Of a DNA stretch of 64,000 nt, positions 17,933 through 28,208 are shown piece by piece (the first letter of the stretch is position 1; each line of letters starts with the position of its first letter). A program made the translations under genes and the position numbers. The DNA comes from Terriglobia bacterium. GTDB lineage: Bacteria; Acidobacteriota; Terriglobia; Terriglobales; Acidobacteriaceae. The DNA is taken from the NCBI GenBank assembly GCA_020072645.1, contig JAIQGK010000018.1:1-64000 (forward strand). Reading direction: 5' to 3'. The notes under the pieces were generated by a model. It was not told where the DNA came from. It did no database searches and saw only the letters and a list, made by a program, of their open reading frames with translations.

Positions 17933-17995
17933 GGGTGGAGCAAGCATTTGTGCCTGCGATAAGAGCAATTAAAAAACCGGCTTCAGCCGCTGAGA
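17933..17995. repeat. GGTGGAGC dispersed repeat, eroded copy
   Basis: Opens GGGTGGAGCAAGC, then GTGCCTGCG, a short A run and GGCTTCAGCCGCTGAG. It matches the better copy at 33886-33955 block by block; the two hairpins of that copy are weakened here. It lies between convergent genes and may act as a processing or termination hairpin. Confidence 0.6.
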
Positions 17996-18029
17996 TAATT
18001 CCTGCTGGGATGCAAAAATCAGCACCCTT

Positions 18030-18743
18030 CTAAAACAACATTCCCGTTTCCGGTTGCTGGGCAGCGGGCACAATTTCTTTGATGATCTCCGGATCATCAT
18101 TATCCGCATTGCCCACGCGCGTGCTCACCGGATACTTCCTCATCAATCGCGCATCAAAGGGCTTGAGCAGATCAGCCACACCTGCAGGATCATTCATCCC
18201 AGGATCAAGCCACAGGTCGTACTCTTCAGGCTTCACAATCACCGGCATGCGGTCATGGATGCCTGAGACCAGTGAGTTCGCATCGGTCGTGAGAATAGTA
18301 AAGCTATTCAGCGGAGTGCCCGCCGGATCGCTCCAGCGCTCCCACAGTCCGGCAAACGCAAACAGTGAATCGTCCGCCATGCCGATGTTATACGGTTGCT
18401 TCTCTTTCTTACTAAGCTTCTGCCACTCATAAAAGCCGTCGGCTGGAACCAGGCAGCGGCGCTTGCGCATGGCTTCGCGGAAAGCAGCTTTCTCCGCTGC
18501 CGTTTCGCACATCGCATTGATCGTTTTGAATCCAATGGAAATATCTTTGGCCCATGACGGAACCAGTCCCCAGCGCATCAGTGAAAACTTCCGCTTCGGC
18601 TGCTTCCTGTCCTGGCGGACAATCGCGGCCTCCTGCGTCGGCGCAATGTTGTAACGCGGAGTCCAATGCACTTCGCTCTCTTCCAGATCAAAGTGCTCAG
18701 CAATGTATCGTTCTTTTGAGGTGAGGCGGTAGCGTCCACACAT
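18030..18743 (-). CDS. yedK: SRAP-domain DNA-protein crosslink protein (YedK/HMCES)
   Basis: 237 residues, normal length. All catalytic residues are present: Cys2 directly after the start Met, Asn32 (YNIAPTQ), Glu106 (GFYEW) and His163 (GIHDRMP). The family shields abasic sites in single-stranded DNA by forming a thiazolidine crosslink through Cys2. That requirement fixes the start at this ATG, even though no good ribosome binding site is seen. Neighbours are unrelated. No SOS box was recognisable in the 80-bp gap to the next gene. Confidence 0.95.
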   Translation of the reverse strand: MCGRYRLTSKERYIAEHFDLEESEVHWTPRYNIAPTQEAAIVRQDRKQPKRKFSLMRWGLVPSWAKDISIGFKTINAMCETAAEKAAFREAMRKRRCLVPADGFYEWQKLSKKEKQPYNIGMADDSLFAFAGLWERWSDPAGTPLNSFTILTTDANSLVSGIHDRMPVIVKPEEYDLWLDPGMNDPAGVADLLKPFDARLMRKYPVSTRVGNADNDDPEIIKEIVPAAQQPETGMLF

Positions 18744-18823
18744 ACAGAATTAGCTTCGGACGGAACAACATCTACAATCATTCCGCCCACAGAAGATCGA
18801 AGATTGAAGACCGACGTACCGAT

Positions 18824-20884
18824 TTACTTGCGTCTCTGCTTTTCCATCCCAACTCCAGACGGCATCGATTCCCTGCCGTTGGGCTCGTACTCAACAATGT
18901 ATCCCGCCACGGCGCTCGCGGCCACCGTATATGGACTGGCTAGATACATCAGTCCTGGGCCGCTGCGGCCGGGGAAATTGCGGTTCTGCGCGCTGATCAC
19001 CACTTGGTCCGGCCGCGTGGAAACTCCCGGCCCGGCATTGATGCACGCGCCACAACTCGGCTCAATCACAATGGCGCCCACGCGCTTGAAAATATCGAGA
19101 TAGCCTTTGCGCACGCAATACTCGCGCGTCTCCTGCGAGCCAAACTGGATATAGAACTTGCAGCTCTCCGCCACGCGCTTGCCTTGTTGCAGCGCGTCAG
19201 AAAGTACCTGAGCATACATATCCATGTCGGCGTTCTTGCCCGCTGTGCACGTTCCGCCGTAGGCGATCTCCACTGGAACAGGCGTATTCAGGTCGCGAAT
19301 AAACTTGCCGTTGCCCGGATCACCAGGCGTGGCGACCATCGGCGTAATGTCGTCGGCGTTCAGTTCAATCACATGCGCGTACTGCGCATCAGTATCGCTG
19401 AAGAGACCTTCGCAATACTTCTCCGCTTCCGCACGCGACATGCCGCGCCGTTCCATCAGGAACTCCACGGTCTTCTGGTCGGGCGCAACAATGCCGGTAA
19501 AGCCGCCAATTTCCGCCGCCATGTTCGTCATAGTAGCGCGTTCGTCCACGCTCAGCGCTTCAATGGCCTCGCCGGAATATTCCATAACCTTGGCCAGCGC
19601 CTTGCCGCTGCGTATGTACTCCATGCTCAGCAGCAGCAAAATGTAATCCTTCGCGGTCACGTTGGGCTTGCGCTTGCCGCGAACAATGACCTTCACCGAC
19701 TCCGGAACTTTCACGCGAACGTCTTTCGTGATCCATGAATTAAAAACGTCCGTGGTACCGATGCCGAACGCAATGCAGCCCACCGCGCCCACATGCGGCG
19801 TGTGCGAGTCGGACCCGACGTTCAACTGGCCCGGCAGCGCATAAGTCTCCGCCACAATCGAATGGCAGATTCCCTCTGAACCCTTGCGGTCTTTCAACTC
19901 GCCGTGCAGCCGGATGCCCTGCTTGGCGGCAAAATCTTCCTGCTTGTATTTGAGCTGCCCTGCCAGATCAAGCAAACCCATCTTTTTCTTTTCTTCAGAA
20001 ATTACTTCGTCCAGAAAAGTCAGATGGTCGCGGAAAAACAGGATCGTCGCCGGATCGTTGACCTTCGCATCCTTGCCCACAAAATGCTCAAAGAAAATCG
20101 CCGACATAGGCGTCACATACTCATGGCTGAAGCGCAGATCAGTGCGGGCAAAGCCTGAATCGCCCGGCTTCACAGATCCCACGCCCTGCTCATTTTCGGC
20201 ATTCAGCATGTGCCGCGCAAAAATCTTTTCTGCAATCGTCATCGGCCGCTTCGCGGTCGTAATCGGCGGCAGGAAGACCTTCTTCTGCATGCGAGCCACG
20301 TTAAATGGGAACAGTCCGCCGTACTCAATGATCTGGCGCGTAATGTCGTCTTCGCCTTCAGTGAATCTGTTCAGAGGAATCACTTCTCCGGCGCGCACCT
20401 TATCAATCAAACTGAAATCCGTGGACGTAAGCACGCCCAGGTTCTGGCAATTCTGTTTGTAAATGCGCTCAATGTTTTCCGCGATCACCAGCTTGATTCC
20501 TGCGCACAGCTCCGCATACGGTGACTGTTCGCGGCTCGATCCCTTGCCGCGGCGCTTCCCACTCACGGCCGCCACAAAGCCGCCCTTCTTCACGTCGCCG
20601 CGCTTGATCGGGACTTCACTACCGCACTTCAGGCCGGTATAAGGCCATTCGCCCAGCTTCTCATCAAAAAAGAAGCAGATATGCGCAGGCGTAATCTCGT
20701 CCGTGGAGATGTCGTCGCGCAGCTTGGGATTGTTCTGCGGGTTCTTCGTGTCCCACGGCAGGTCTTCCCCGGCCAATTGGCGGCGAATCAGCTCAGGATC
20801 TTCGGTCAGAAACAGGATGCGTCCCTCAAATTTGCATGTATCAGGGCGCTTCTGGATGGTGCGGGTAAGTAAAGAAGGTTCCAC
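18824..20884 (-). CDS. aconitase-family hydratase with N-terminal swivel domain
   Basis: 686 residues. The N-terminal 60-205 is the swivel (LeuD-like) domain: DDISTDEITPAHI, KRRGKGSSREQSPYAE and GVLTSTDFSLI. From about 230 the LeuC-like [4Fe-4S] catalytic domain follows: GSDSHTPHVGAVGC, YGGTCTAGKNAD and EPSCGACINAGPGV, which provide the three cluster cysteines. Canonical aconitase A and bacterial IPM isomerase have the catalytic part first or on a separate chain; swivel-first order is known in AcnB. The TCTAGK motif replaces the usual SCTN, so the substrate (citrate, isopropylmalate, homologue) cannot be read off. GTG start, no clear ribosome binding site. Divergent from the rhomboid gene. 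Confidence 0.85.
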   Translation of the reverse strand: MEPSLLTRTIQKRPDTCKFEGRILFLTEDPELIRRQLAGEDLPWDTKNPQNNPKLRDDISTDEITPAHICFFFDEKLGEWPYTGLKCGSEVPIKRGDVKKGGFVAAVSGKRRGKGSSREQSPYAELCAGIKLVIAENIERIYKQNCQNLGVLTSTDFSLIDKVRAGEVIPLNRFTEGEDDITRQIIEYGGLFPFNVARMQKKVFLPPITTAKRPMTIAEKIFARHMLNAENEQGVGSVKPGDSGFARTDLRFSHEYVTPMSAIFFEHFVGKDAKVNDPATILFFRDHLTFLDEVISEEKKKMGLLDLAGQLKYKQEDFAAKQGIRLHGELKDRKGSEGICHSIVAETYALPGQLNVGSDSHTPHVGAVGCIAFGIGTTDVFNSWITKDVRVKVPESVKVIVRGKRKPNVTAKDYILLLLSMEYIRSGKALAKVMEYSGEAIEALSVDERATMTNMAAEIGGFTGIVAPDQKTVEFLMERRGMSRAEAEKYCEGLFSDTDAQYAHVIELNADDITPMVATPGDPGNGKFIRDLNTPVPVEIAYGGTCTAGKNADMDMYAQVLSDALQQGKRVAESCKFYIQFGSQETREYCVRKGYLDIFKRVGAIVIEPSCGACINAGPGVSTRPDQVVISAQNRNFPGRSGPGLMYLASPYTVAASAVAGYIVEYEPNGRESMPSGVGMEKQRRK

Positions 20885-20976
20885 GCTAAAATTCTAACAA
20901 GATTAGCGGCTCTTTGCAGGGCGCATTGCGGTTAGAATAGGCAACAATTCACCCCGGAAAGCTGAAGGACTCCAAA

Positions 20977-22335
20977 TTGGCAAACTGTCGCCAGTGTGGC
21001 GCGGAATTACCGTCGTTTTCTTTTGGCGAGCCGTCGCCTTACTGCAAGACCTGCCGCTCCCACATCCCTGCTCAACCCGAGCCCTTGTCGGTTCAAGAGC
21101 CGGGCTTGCCGGCCCAACCGGTCGTTAGATCCAGACCACCGATAGCAACAATTGCGCTGCTCGCCATCAACATTGGCATTTTTGTCATTATGGTGGCTTC
21201 CGGAATCTCATGGATAACCCCGCAGACAGATCAGGTCCTGCGCTGGGGCGCCGATTACGGTCCCTATACTCTCTCTGGACAATATTGGCGGCTGATTACA
21301 TCAATGTTTCTGCACTTTGGCATCATCCATATTTTTGGCAATATGTGGTGCTTGTGGTCGCTGGGACAGTTAACAGAAAAGTTGATTGACTCTGTCTCTT
21401 TATTAGGGCTGTACCTGGTAACGGGAATCGGCGCTGCCCTGTTAAGTTTGAGCTGGGACCCCATGCGCGTAAGCGCTGGCGCGTCCGGCGCAATATTCGG
21501 CATCGCCGGCGCGTTGATCAGCGTGCTGTACTTTGGCAGGCTTGGCCTACAGCCCGCGAGCGTGCGAAAGCTGCTCGGCTATGTTGTCCGGTTCGCTTTC
21601 CTGAATCTTATTTTTGGATTGCAAGGCCACATTGATAATATGGCGCATCTAGGCGGCCTCGTCACTGGATTGGTGGCGGGACTTTTCCTCGCCCGGACCT
21701 TTAACGCCGCTCCTGAAGAACAATCGGCCCGGCGAAGAGTCGTGTTGGCGATCAGCGCTGTCCTGGTCATATTGCTTTTTGTCCCGGTGATCCGGGCCAA
21801 GCAATACGCCGTGGAATTTGCCCAGGGCGAGGCTGCTCTTGACCATAACGATCTCAATGCCGCTATCTCCCATCTTCAAAAGTACGTTGCCGCCCGTCCC
21901 GATGATGCTATTGGCCACGCGCTACTGGGTTCCGCGTTTCAGCAAGCTGAACGCTTCAATGAGGCAGCAAAGGAATTCGAGCGCAGTCTGGAGATTGAAC
22001 CGGATTACCCGTACGCTCAGGTGGGCCTTGCCAGGATTTATGCCTACCAGAAAAAGACTGACAAGGCGCTGGAGTTATTCGCAAAAGGAATGCCCCGCAT
22101 CGAACCAGACGCCCCGACCCTTTACATGTACGCGGTCGCGCTTAAGGACGCCGGCAAGCTGCCTGAAGCGGAGAGCCAGGTCCGTCGCGCCATTCAACTC
22201 GATCCAAAGGACGTTGATGCGCACAAACTGCTGGCGGAAATCCTGACTATGGAAGGTAAGAAAGATGAGGCCGTTGCCGAAGAGAAACGCATTCAGGATC
22301 TCGGCGCAGATGCCGTGGTTCATCCTTTGAAGTGA
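20977..22335 (+). CDS. rhomboid protease with zinc ribbon and TPR tail (first of two)
   Basis: 452 residues. A small zinc ribbon opens the protein (Cys4, Cys7, Cys23, Cys26). Six or so membrane helices follow at about 55-250 with the rhomboid motifs: WRLITSMFLHFG, HIFGNMWCLW, catalytic Ser170 in GASGAIFG and His224 in NMAHLGGLVTG. Residues about 285-450 are TPR repeats. It should cleave transmembrane helices within the inner membrane, with the TPR part on one face recruiting substrate. TTG start, with AAGGA eight bases upstream. A paralogue follows 56 bp downstream. Confidence 0.92.
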   Translation: MANCRQCGAELPSFSFGEPSPYCKTCRSHIPAQPEPLSVQEPGLPAQPVVRSRPPIATIALLAINIGIFVIMVASGISWITPQTDQVLRWGADYGPYTLSGQYWRLITSMFLHFGIIHIFGNMWCLWSLGQLTEKLIDSVSLLGLYLVTGIGAALLSLSWDPMRVSAGASGAIFGIAGALISVLYFGRLGLQPASVRKLLGYVVRFAFLNLIFGLQGHIDNMAHLGGLVTGLVAGLFLARTFNAAPEEQSARRRVVLAISAVLVILLFVPVIRAKQYAVEFAQGEAALDHNDLNAAISHLQKYVAARPDDAIGHALLGSAFQQAERFNEAAKEFERSLEIEPDYPYAQVGLARIYAYQKKTDKALELFAKGMPRIEPDAPTLYMYAVALKDAGKLPEAESQVRRAIQLDPKDVDAHKLLAEILTMEGKKDEAVAEEKRIQDLGADAVVHPLK

Positions 22336-22391
22336 GCCGTAATATCACGCCCAATACCTGATTTTGACTTCCTTGTTATCCTGTTAGCACC

Positions 22392-23423
22392 ATGCCTAGC
22401 TGCCTGAAATGCGGTACCGCCCTGGCGGTAAATGAAGAAGGAGTCGCGCCCGTTCTGTGTGACCGTTGCGCCGGTGTGGCCACGGGCCGCGCACGTCGCT
22501 CCATGGCCATGGGCGGTCTGGGCACTTACCCCGCGACTACCCTGCTGATGGCCATCAGCATCATTGCTTACATTGCAGACTTCGTTCCCGGCGTCGATCT
22601 CAAGTCCTTGGGCGCAAATATTGGCCCGCTTACACTCAGTGGTGAATACTGGCGTCTATTTACTGCGGGTTTTCTGCATGCGAACATCTTCCACATCGGC
22701 TTCAACATGTGGTGCCTCTGGAGCCTGGGCCGGCTCTCAGAGCGTCTCTTTGGTAAATGGCAGACATTCGCAATCTATATGATCACCGGCGTTGGCGGCG
22801 CGCTTCTTAGTATCGCGTCCAATCACCAACGCTCTGAACTTGGGGCGTCCGGCGCCATCTTCGGTATTGTTGGCGCCGTAATGGCCGGAGTGAAATTTGA
22901 CGATCTTACCATCTCCGCCGGTGAGAAGAAAGCCATTTTTAGCAGTGTTGTCTTTTTTGCCATTTTCAACTTCATGTTTGGCATGTACGGCAACACTGAC
23001 AACATCTGCCACCTGGGCGGCTTTGTCACCGGATTGCTGGTGGGATTGCCGTTGAGCGCTTTTGCCCGGCACAACAAATTATTGCAAGTGGGAACTCTGG
23101 TCGTCACTTCCATGGTCGTTGCCGCCGGAGCAAGTGAGCTGGTCCAGCAGGAAGGACCGCCAGCCAAGAAAACCGCCGCCGCAATTGCATGGCACCAGAG
23201 AAATTACCCAAAAGCTGTACATTTGCTGGAACAGTACACAGTAGCAAGGCCTCAGGATGATGATGGGCTCGTCTTTCTGGGTACCGCTTATTGGAATAAC
23301 AATGAACCGGAAAAGGCGATCGGGGCTTTCGAACAGGCTCTCCGCGTCAACCCAAACTCTGAAGATGCAAAACAGGATCTTGAAGAACTCCGCAGCCGCC
23401 TTGCTCCTGAGGAAAAGAAATAA
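22392..23423 (+). CDS. rhomboid protease with zinc ribbon and short TPR tail (second of two)
   Basis: 343 residues, same plan as its upstream neighbour: Cys4/Cys7/Cys23/Cys26 ribbon, rhomboid core with WRLFTAGFLHAN, Ser153 (GASGAIFG) and His207 (NICHLGGFVTG), then about two TPR units instead of five. The pair surely arose by tandem duplication, but the sequences have diverged clearly outside the catalytic motifs. Both are probably co-transcribed, given the 56-bp gap. Confidence 0.92.
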   Translation: MPSCLKCGTALAVNEEGVAPVLCDRCAGVATGRARRSMAMGGLGTYPATTLLMAISIIAYIADFVPGVDLKSLGANIGPLTLSGEYWRLFTAGFLHANIFHIGFNMWCLWSLGRLSERLFGKWQTFAIYMITGVGGALLSIASNHQRSELGASGAIFGIVGAVMAGVKFDDLTISAGEKKAIFSSVVFFAIFNFMFGMYGNTDNICHLGGFVTGLLVGLPLSAFARHNKLLQVGTLVVTSMVVAAGASELVQQEGPPAKKTAAAIAWHQRNYPKAVHLLEQYTVARPQDDDGLVFLGTAYWNNNEPEKAIGAFEQALRVNPNSEDAKQDLEELRSRLAPEEKK

Positions 23424-23553
23424 CCGGCCTGGGCATTACGGCCCGGCCATGCAAGAGTCTTGTCCTGATGGGATATCGCGAACTCCGGACTGCATCCCGG
23501 ACCGCCATTAAACATTAAGTGCTTAGGGCGCGATATTTACGCAGCCTTTTCCC

Positions 23554-24249
23554 TTAGTCTTCCGGTTCGTCATCGTCTTCATTAGGTCCAAACTCATACC
23601 CTACGCCCCGTACCGTACGGATCAATTTTACTTTTTCGCCCTCGTCAATCTTTTTGCGCAGGTAATTTACGTAAACGTCAACCACATTGGTCATGGTGTC
23701 TGGTGAAAGCTTCCAGACATGCTCAATGATCATGTTGCGGGTTATATGCTGGCCAGGATTGCGCATAAAATATTCCAGCAGGCCAAATTCCTTGGGCGTC
23801 AATTCAATTACACGTTCCCCGCGCTGCACCGTCCTCTGCATGTAATCCAATTCCAGGTCGGCCACTTTAAGATATGCCTGTCCCGGATGGTTCTTGCGCC
23901 GCAGCACCGCGCGTATGCGTGCAGAAAGCTCTGAGAATGAGAACGGCTTCGTCAGGTAATCGTCGGCGCCGGCGTCCAGGCAAGCTACCCGTTCCGCCAC
24001 CTCGTCCGTTGCCGTCAGAATCAGGATAGGAATGTCCCGGTTCTCGCTTCTGACTTTGTGAAGCACTTCACTGCCTGAAATGACAGGAAGGTTTAAATCA
24101 AGAATGAGAAAATCAAATTCTTCGTTTTGCATGCGCTGCAGCGCATCATCGCCTGCAGGGGCGACCTCGGTCACATGGTCTTCAGACTTAAATGCCTGGG
24201 CGATGACCGTCGCAAGCGGAGCATCATCTTCTGCGATCAGGATGCGCAT
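23554..24249 (-). CDS. OmpR/PhoB-type response regulator (orphan)
   Basis: 231 residues. Receiver domain 1-120 with acidic Asp8/Asp9, phosphoacceptor Asp51 (LILDLNLP), Thr79 region and Lys101 (LTKPFSF). Winged-helix DNA-binding domain about 128-222 with the ELTPKEFGLLEYFMRNPG and TNVVDVYVNYLRKKID signatures. The end is unusually acidic (EDDDEPED). No histidine kinase gene adjoins; the only kinase in the window (37509) is of the LytS type, which normally pairs with LytTR regulators. Partner and regulon unknown. Confidence 0.93.
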   Translation of the reverse strand: MRILIAEDDAPLATVIAQAFKSEDHVTEVAPAGDDALQRMQNEEFDFLILDLNLPVISGSEVLHKVRSENRDIPILILTATDEVAERVACLDAGADDYLTKPFSFSELSARIRAVLRRKNHPGQAYLKVADLELDYMQRTVQRGERVIELTPKEFGLLEYFMRNPGQHITRNMIIEHVWKLSPDTMTNVVDVYVNYLRKKIDEGEKVKLIRTVRGVGYEFGPNEDDDEPED

Positions 24250-24546
24250 CCGGAATTCTTCTCCAACGATCTAAGGGGGCGACGATGTGCCTCATCACAG
24301 TGAGGCCATTCTAAATCAGCTGGTAACAATTACAACTGTATACTCAATCAAAAACCATAAGAAATGTCTTATAGTAGGTTGCGCTGCCTCGCCCCATCCT
24401 TTCTGGGTGTGCTGCACCTTATATTTAGATGGACTAGCCCGCACTAGATAAGCAATAGAACTTCTCTTGGCGCCCTAAAGAACATGCTCCTCTTTGCGAC
24501 TTAGGCCTTCTAAAGGGAAATCGCCGCCCAGTTAAAACAAATTTTC
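24250..24546. other. intergenic region between response regulator and ackA
   Basis: About 300 bp. It likely contains the regulator's promoter near 24330-24370 (AT-rich on both strands) and the 3' end of ackA transcripts. I see no hairpin strong enough to call a terminator, and no riboswitch. Confidence 0.5.
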
Positions 24547-25710
24547 TCAACTGTTGAGGCTTACAGCGCGGGTATGGCGCGCGATCATCAAGTCTTCATC
24601 GGTTTGGACTACCCGCACGGCGCACTGGCTGTTTGGCGGGCTTATTACTTCCGCGTTTCTGGCATTGGCCTGCGTATCCAGCGCGACCCCTAGATATTCT
24701 AGGCCAAAACATATCTTAATCCGAATTTCTGCGGCCCGCTCGCCGATGCCGCCGGTAAACACCAGCGTGTCCAGTCCATTCAGCACAGCCGCATAAGCGC
24801 CGATGAACTTACGCACTTGATAGGCAAACATTTGCACAGCCATGCGAGCGGCGCTATCTGTCTGGCTTTCCTGCAAAAGGGTCTTCATGTCGCTGGTCTG
24901 CCCGGATACGCCAAGCAATCCAGCCTCTTGGTCCACTAGTGCTTCCAGCCGGTCAGCGGGGTAACCTTCTTTCAGCAGGTGTATAAGTACTCCGGGATCA
25001 AGGTCGCCGCTCCGCGTTCCCATCATGAATCCGCCGGAAGGGGTCATGCCCATGCTGGTATCCACGGGCAAGCCGTCTTTCAGCGCCACCATGCTGGCAC
25101 CGTTTCCCAGATGCGCAATGATGGCGCGCCGTCCCAATTCCCGTCCTAGCTTGCCAACAACGTATTCATAAGAGAGGCCGTGAAAACCATAGCGCCTGAT
25201 TCCCTGTTCCCAGAGCTTCTGCGGCAACGCAAACCGCTGCGCCACTTCCGGCATTCGGCTGTGAAACGCCGTATCAAAGCAAGCCACCTGCGGCAGATCG
25301 GGAAAATGCGCCGCCACCGCTTCGATCATCGCCACCTGGCTCGGTAGATGCAGCGGCGCAAAAGGAATTAGCTCCTTCAGCGCCTGCGTGAGCTGGGCAT
25401 CAATCAGCTGTGGCGCGGTGAACTTTGGCCCGCCATGCACAATCCGATGCCCTGCCGCCGCCAGCTTCTCAACTCCTTGCTCGCGCAGCACGGCAAACAT
25501 TCTCTTCATGGCTGCTGTGTGATCGGGAAATTTACCGCTCTCTTCTTGCAGCGTTTTGTCTCCGCTGCGCAGCCATACCTTGCCTCCGGGCTGCCCGATG
25601 GCTTCAACAGCGCCGGAAAAAACTCTCTCTTCCGCCGCATCGCCCAGGCGATACACCGCAAACTTCAGCGACGAAGAGCCGCCGTTCAGGCACAGAAAAG
25701 TCTGTTCCAT
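24547..25710 (-). CDS. ackA: acetate kinase
   Basis: 387 residues, usual length about 400. ASKHA-fold kinase that converts acetyl phosphate and ADP to acetate and ATP. Motifs: N-terminal CLNGGSSSLKF (Gly where most have Ala in NAGSSS), AAGHRIVHGG, ACFDTAFH, RRYGFHGLSYEYV, HLGNGAS, and TGGIGERA near the end. It lies 29 bp downstream of phosphoketolase on the same strand, so the two form an operon in which the phosphoketolase product is used for substrate-level ATP formation. Confidence 0.96.
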   Translation of the reverse strand: MEQTFLCLNGGSSSLKFAVYRLGDAAEERVFSGAVEAIGQPGGKVWLRSGDKTLQEESGKFPDHTAAMKRMFAVLREQGVEKLAAAGHRIVHGGPKFTAPQLIDAQLTQALKELIPFAPLHLPSQVAMIEAVAAHFPDLPQVACFDTAFHSRMPEVAQRFALPQKLWEQGIRRYGFHGLSYEYVVGKLGRELGRRAIIAHLGNGASMVALKDGLPVDTSMGMTPSGGFMMGTRSGDLDPGVLIHLLKEGYPADRLEALVDQEAGLLGVSGQTSDMKTLLQESQTDSAARMAVQMFAYQVRKFIGAYAAVLNGLDTLVFTGGIGERAAEIRIKICFGLEYLGVALDTQANARNAEVISPPNSQCAVRVVQTDEDLMIARHTRAVSLNS

Positions 25711-25739
25711 GGATTAGCTTCCCAGCTTTGGCAATGATC

Positions 25740-28124
25740 TCAGCTCCAGCGCCAATTCTGCACTTCAGGCATGTCTTCGCCGTGCGACGCAACATATTTC
25801 TTGTGCTCTGCCAGCTTGCTTTGGAAAAACGCAACTGCCTCATCGGCTTTTAGGCCCGGGATTCGGTGAATGGTGTCAATGGCAAGCTGAAAGCGGTCCA
25901 TGTTGTTCCGCACCACCATATCAAAAGGAGTCGTGGTAGTTCCCTCTTCTTTATAGCCGCGGACGTGCATGTTGTCGTGGTTTCGCCGGCGATAGCACAG
26001 CCGGTGAATCAGCCAGGGATAGCCGTGGTATGCAAAGATCACCGGCTTGTTCGTGGTAAACAGCGCGTCAAAAGCCTCGTCCGTCAGGCTATGCGGATGC
26101 TCGCCGGGTGCCTGCAACGTCATGAGATCAACTACGTTCACCACCCTGATCTTCAAGCTGGGCACATGCTTCCGCAGCAGTGAAACCGCAGCCAAAACTT
26201 CCAAAGTCGGGACGTCGCCCGCGCACGCCAGCACGGCGTCGGGCTCGTCGCCATCATCATTGCTCGCCCAATTCCACTTGCCGATTCCCGCCGTGCAGTG
26301 CTTGACCGCCGCGTCCATATCCAGCCACTGCAATTCCGGCTGCTTCCCGGCAACAATAATGTTCACGTAATTTCTGCTACGCAGGCAGTGGTCCGCCACA
26401 GAGAGCAGCGTGTTCGCGTCCGGCGGAAAGTACGCGCGCACAACTTCCGGCTTCTTGTTGACCGCATTGTCCAGAAATCCCGGGTCCTGATGGCTAAAGC
26501 CGTTATGGTCCTGCCGCCACACATGGGACGTAAGCAAATAGTTGAGTGACGCAATCGGCTTACGCCAGGGAATATGACGCACCGCTTCCAGCCACTTTGA
26601 GTGCTGGTTGTACATCGACGTCACAATATGGATGAACGCTTCATAGCACGAGAAAAATCCATGTCGTCCCGTGAGCAAATAACCTTCCAGCCACCCCTGG
26701 CACATGTGCTCGCTCAGCACTTCCATCACCCGCCCGTCACGGCCCACATGCACGTCATTGGGAAGAATTTCGGCCATAGAAACGCGGTCCGTGACTTCAA
26801 AAATTGCCGACAGCCGATTTGAATCCGTTTCATCCGGCCCCATCACGCGGAAATTCGCGCTTTCCAGATTCAGCTTCATCACGTCGCGCAGGAATTTTCC
26901 GAGTATCCGTGTCGACTCGTCAAATTCACTGCCCGGCTGCGTTACCTTCACTGCATATTGCCGGAAGTCAGGCATCTTCAGGTCTTTCAGCAGCAGGCCG
27001 CCATTCGCGTGCGGGTTCGCTCCCATACGCCGATTTCCGCTGGGCGCCAGCGCCGCCAGTTCCGGTATTAACTTCCCATTTTTATCGAATAGTTCTTCCG
27101 GCTTGTAGCTCTGCATCCATTGCTCAAGGATCCTGAGATGTCCCGGCTTGTCCAGGTCCGTCACCGGGACCTGATGCGAGCGAAACGTTCCTTCAATCTG
27201 TACGCCATCGACGGTCTTCGGCCCGGTCCACCCTTTGGGACTGCGCAAAATAATCATCGGCCACTGCGGGCGCGGCGCATCCGCATTCCTGCGTGCTTCA
27301 CTCTGAATGTCTTTGATCTCGGCACTCACTTTATCCAGTGTTGACGCCATCAACTGATGCATCAGCGGCGGATCATCGCCTTCCACAAAATAGGGCTTGT
27401 AACCGTAGCCGACAAACAGATCAATCAATTCTTCTTTCGGTATGCGCGCCAGCACCGTTGGCCCGGCGATTTTGTATCCATTCAGGTGCAGCACCGGCAG
27501 CACTGCACCGTCGTGTGCTGGATTTAAAAACTTGTTCGAGTGCCAGCTTGTAGCCAGCGCGCCGGTCTCTGCTTCGCCATCGCCCACCACGCAGCACACC
27601 AGCAGGTCAGGATTATCAAACGCCGCTCCGTAAGCATGCAGCAATGAATATCCCAGCTCTCCACCTTCGTTGATTGATCCTGGCGTGTCCGGCGACGCAT
27701 GGCTGGGAATCCCTCCGGGCCATGAGAATTGCTGGAACAACCTCTGCATGCCCGCCTCATCCTGCGTGATCTTCGGATACAGCTCCGTATACGAACCTTC
27801 CAGATAAGTATTGGCCACAATGCCTGGCCCGCCATGCCCCGGCCCAGTCACATAAATCGCGTTAAGGTCATTCTTCCGGATCACCCGATTCATGTGCGCA
27901 TAAATAAAATTCAGCCCCGGCGTTGTTCCAAAATGCCCCAGCAGCCGAGGCTTGGTGTGCTGGAGCTTCAGGGGCTCGCGCAGCAGCGCATTATCGCGAA
28001 GATAGATCTGTCCAACCGATAGATAATTCGCCGCCCGCCAGTAACGATCAATCTTGCGCAACTCGTCCTGGCTCAGGGGACCGGCATTAGTAATTAAATC
28101 TTCGTGGGTAAGGGTCTTGGGCAT
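25740..28124 (-). CDS. xfp: xylulose-5-phosphate/fructose-6-phosphate phosphoketolase
   Basis: 794 residues, normal family length. Thiamin diphosphate enzyme that splits xylulose 5-phosphate (and often fructose 6-phosphate) with phosphate to acetyl phosphate plus a shorter sugar phosphate. Signatures: [27 protein letters not shown], the [20 protein letters not shown] block and the VGDGEAETG ThDP-binding motif. Start ATG with GGAG eight bases upstream. First gene of the xfp-ackA operon; no transcription factor adjoins. Confidence 0.97.
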   Translation of the reverse strand: MPKTLTHEDLITNAGPLSQDELRKIDRYWRAANYLSVGQIYLRDNALLREPLKLQHTKPRLLGHFGTTPGLNFIYAHMNRVIRKNDLNAIYVTGPGHGGPGIVANTYLEGSYTELYPKITQDEAGMQRLFQQFSWPGGIPSHASPDTPGSINEGGELGYSLLHAYGAAFDNPDLLVCCVVGDGEAETGALATSWHSNKFLNPAHDGAVLPVLHLNGYKIAGPTVLARIPKEELIDLFVGYGYKPYFVEGDDPPLMHQLMASTLDKVSAEIKDIQSEARRNADAPRPQWPMIILRSPKGWTGPKTVDGVQIEGTFRSHQVPVTDLDKPGHLRILEQWMQSYKPEELFDKNGKLIPELAALAPSGNRRMGANPHANGGLLLKDLKMPDFRQYAVKVTQPGSEFDESTRILGKFLRDVMKLNLESANFRVMGPDETDSNRLSAIFEVTDRVSMAEILPNDVHVGRDGRVMEVLSEHMCQGWLEGYLLTGRHGFFSCYEAFIHIVTSMYNQHSKWLEAVRHIPWRKPIASLNYLLTSHVWRQDHNGFSHQDPGFLDNAVNKKPEVVRAYFPPDANTLLSVADHCLRSRNYVNIIVAGKQPELQWLDMDAAVKHCTAGIGKWNWASNDDGDEPDAVLACAGDVPTLEVLAAVSLLRKHVPSLKIRVVNVVDLMTLQAPGEHPHSLTDEAFDALFTTNKPVIFAYHGYPWLIHRLCYRRRNHDNMHVRGYKEEGTTTTPFDMVVRNNMDRFQLAIDTIHRIPGLKADEAVAFFQSKLAEHKKYVASHGEDMPEVQNWRWS

Positions 28125-28208
28125 TGCACAGCTCCATCCGTCATTACAAAGTATCTATAAATTGTAGTCTTTTGCCGCAGCACTGGTTTCACACCCCAGC
28201 CACAAACC

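Noticed and set aside
19004-19738. 244-residue plus-strand frame opposite the aconitase-like gene
   Set aside because: Antisense shadow with His/Arg/Ala bias and no start signal; the minus-strand enzyme has all family motifs.
23424-23449. GC-rich hairpin after the second rhomboid gene
   Set aside because: Needs a bulge and has no T run; too weak to call a terminator.
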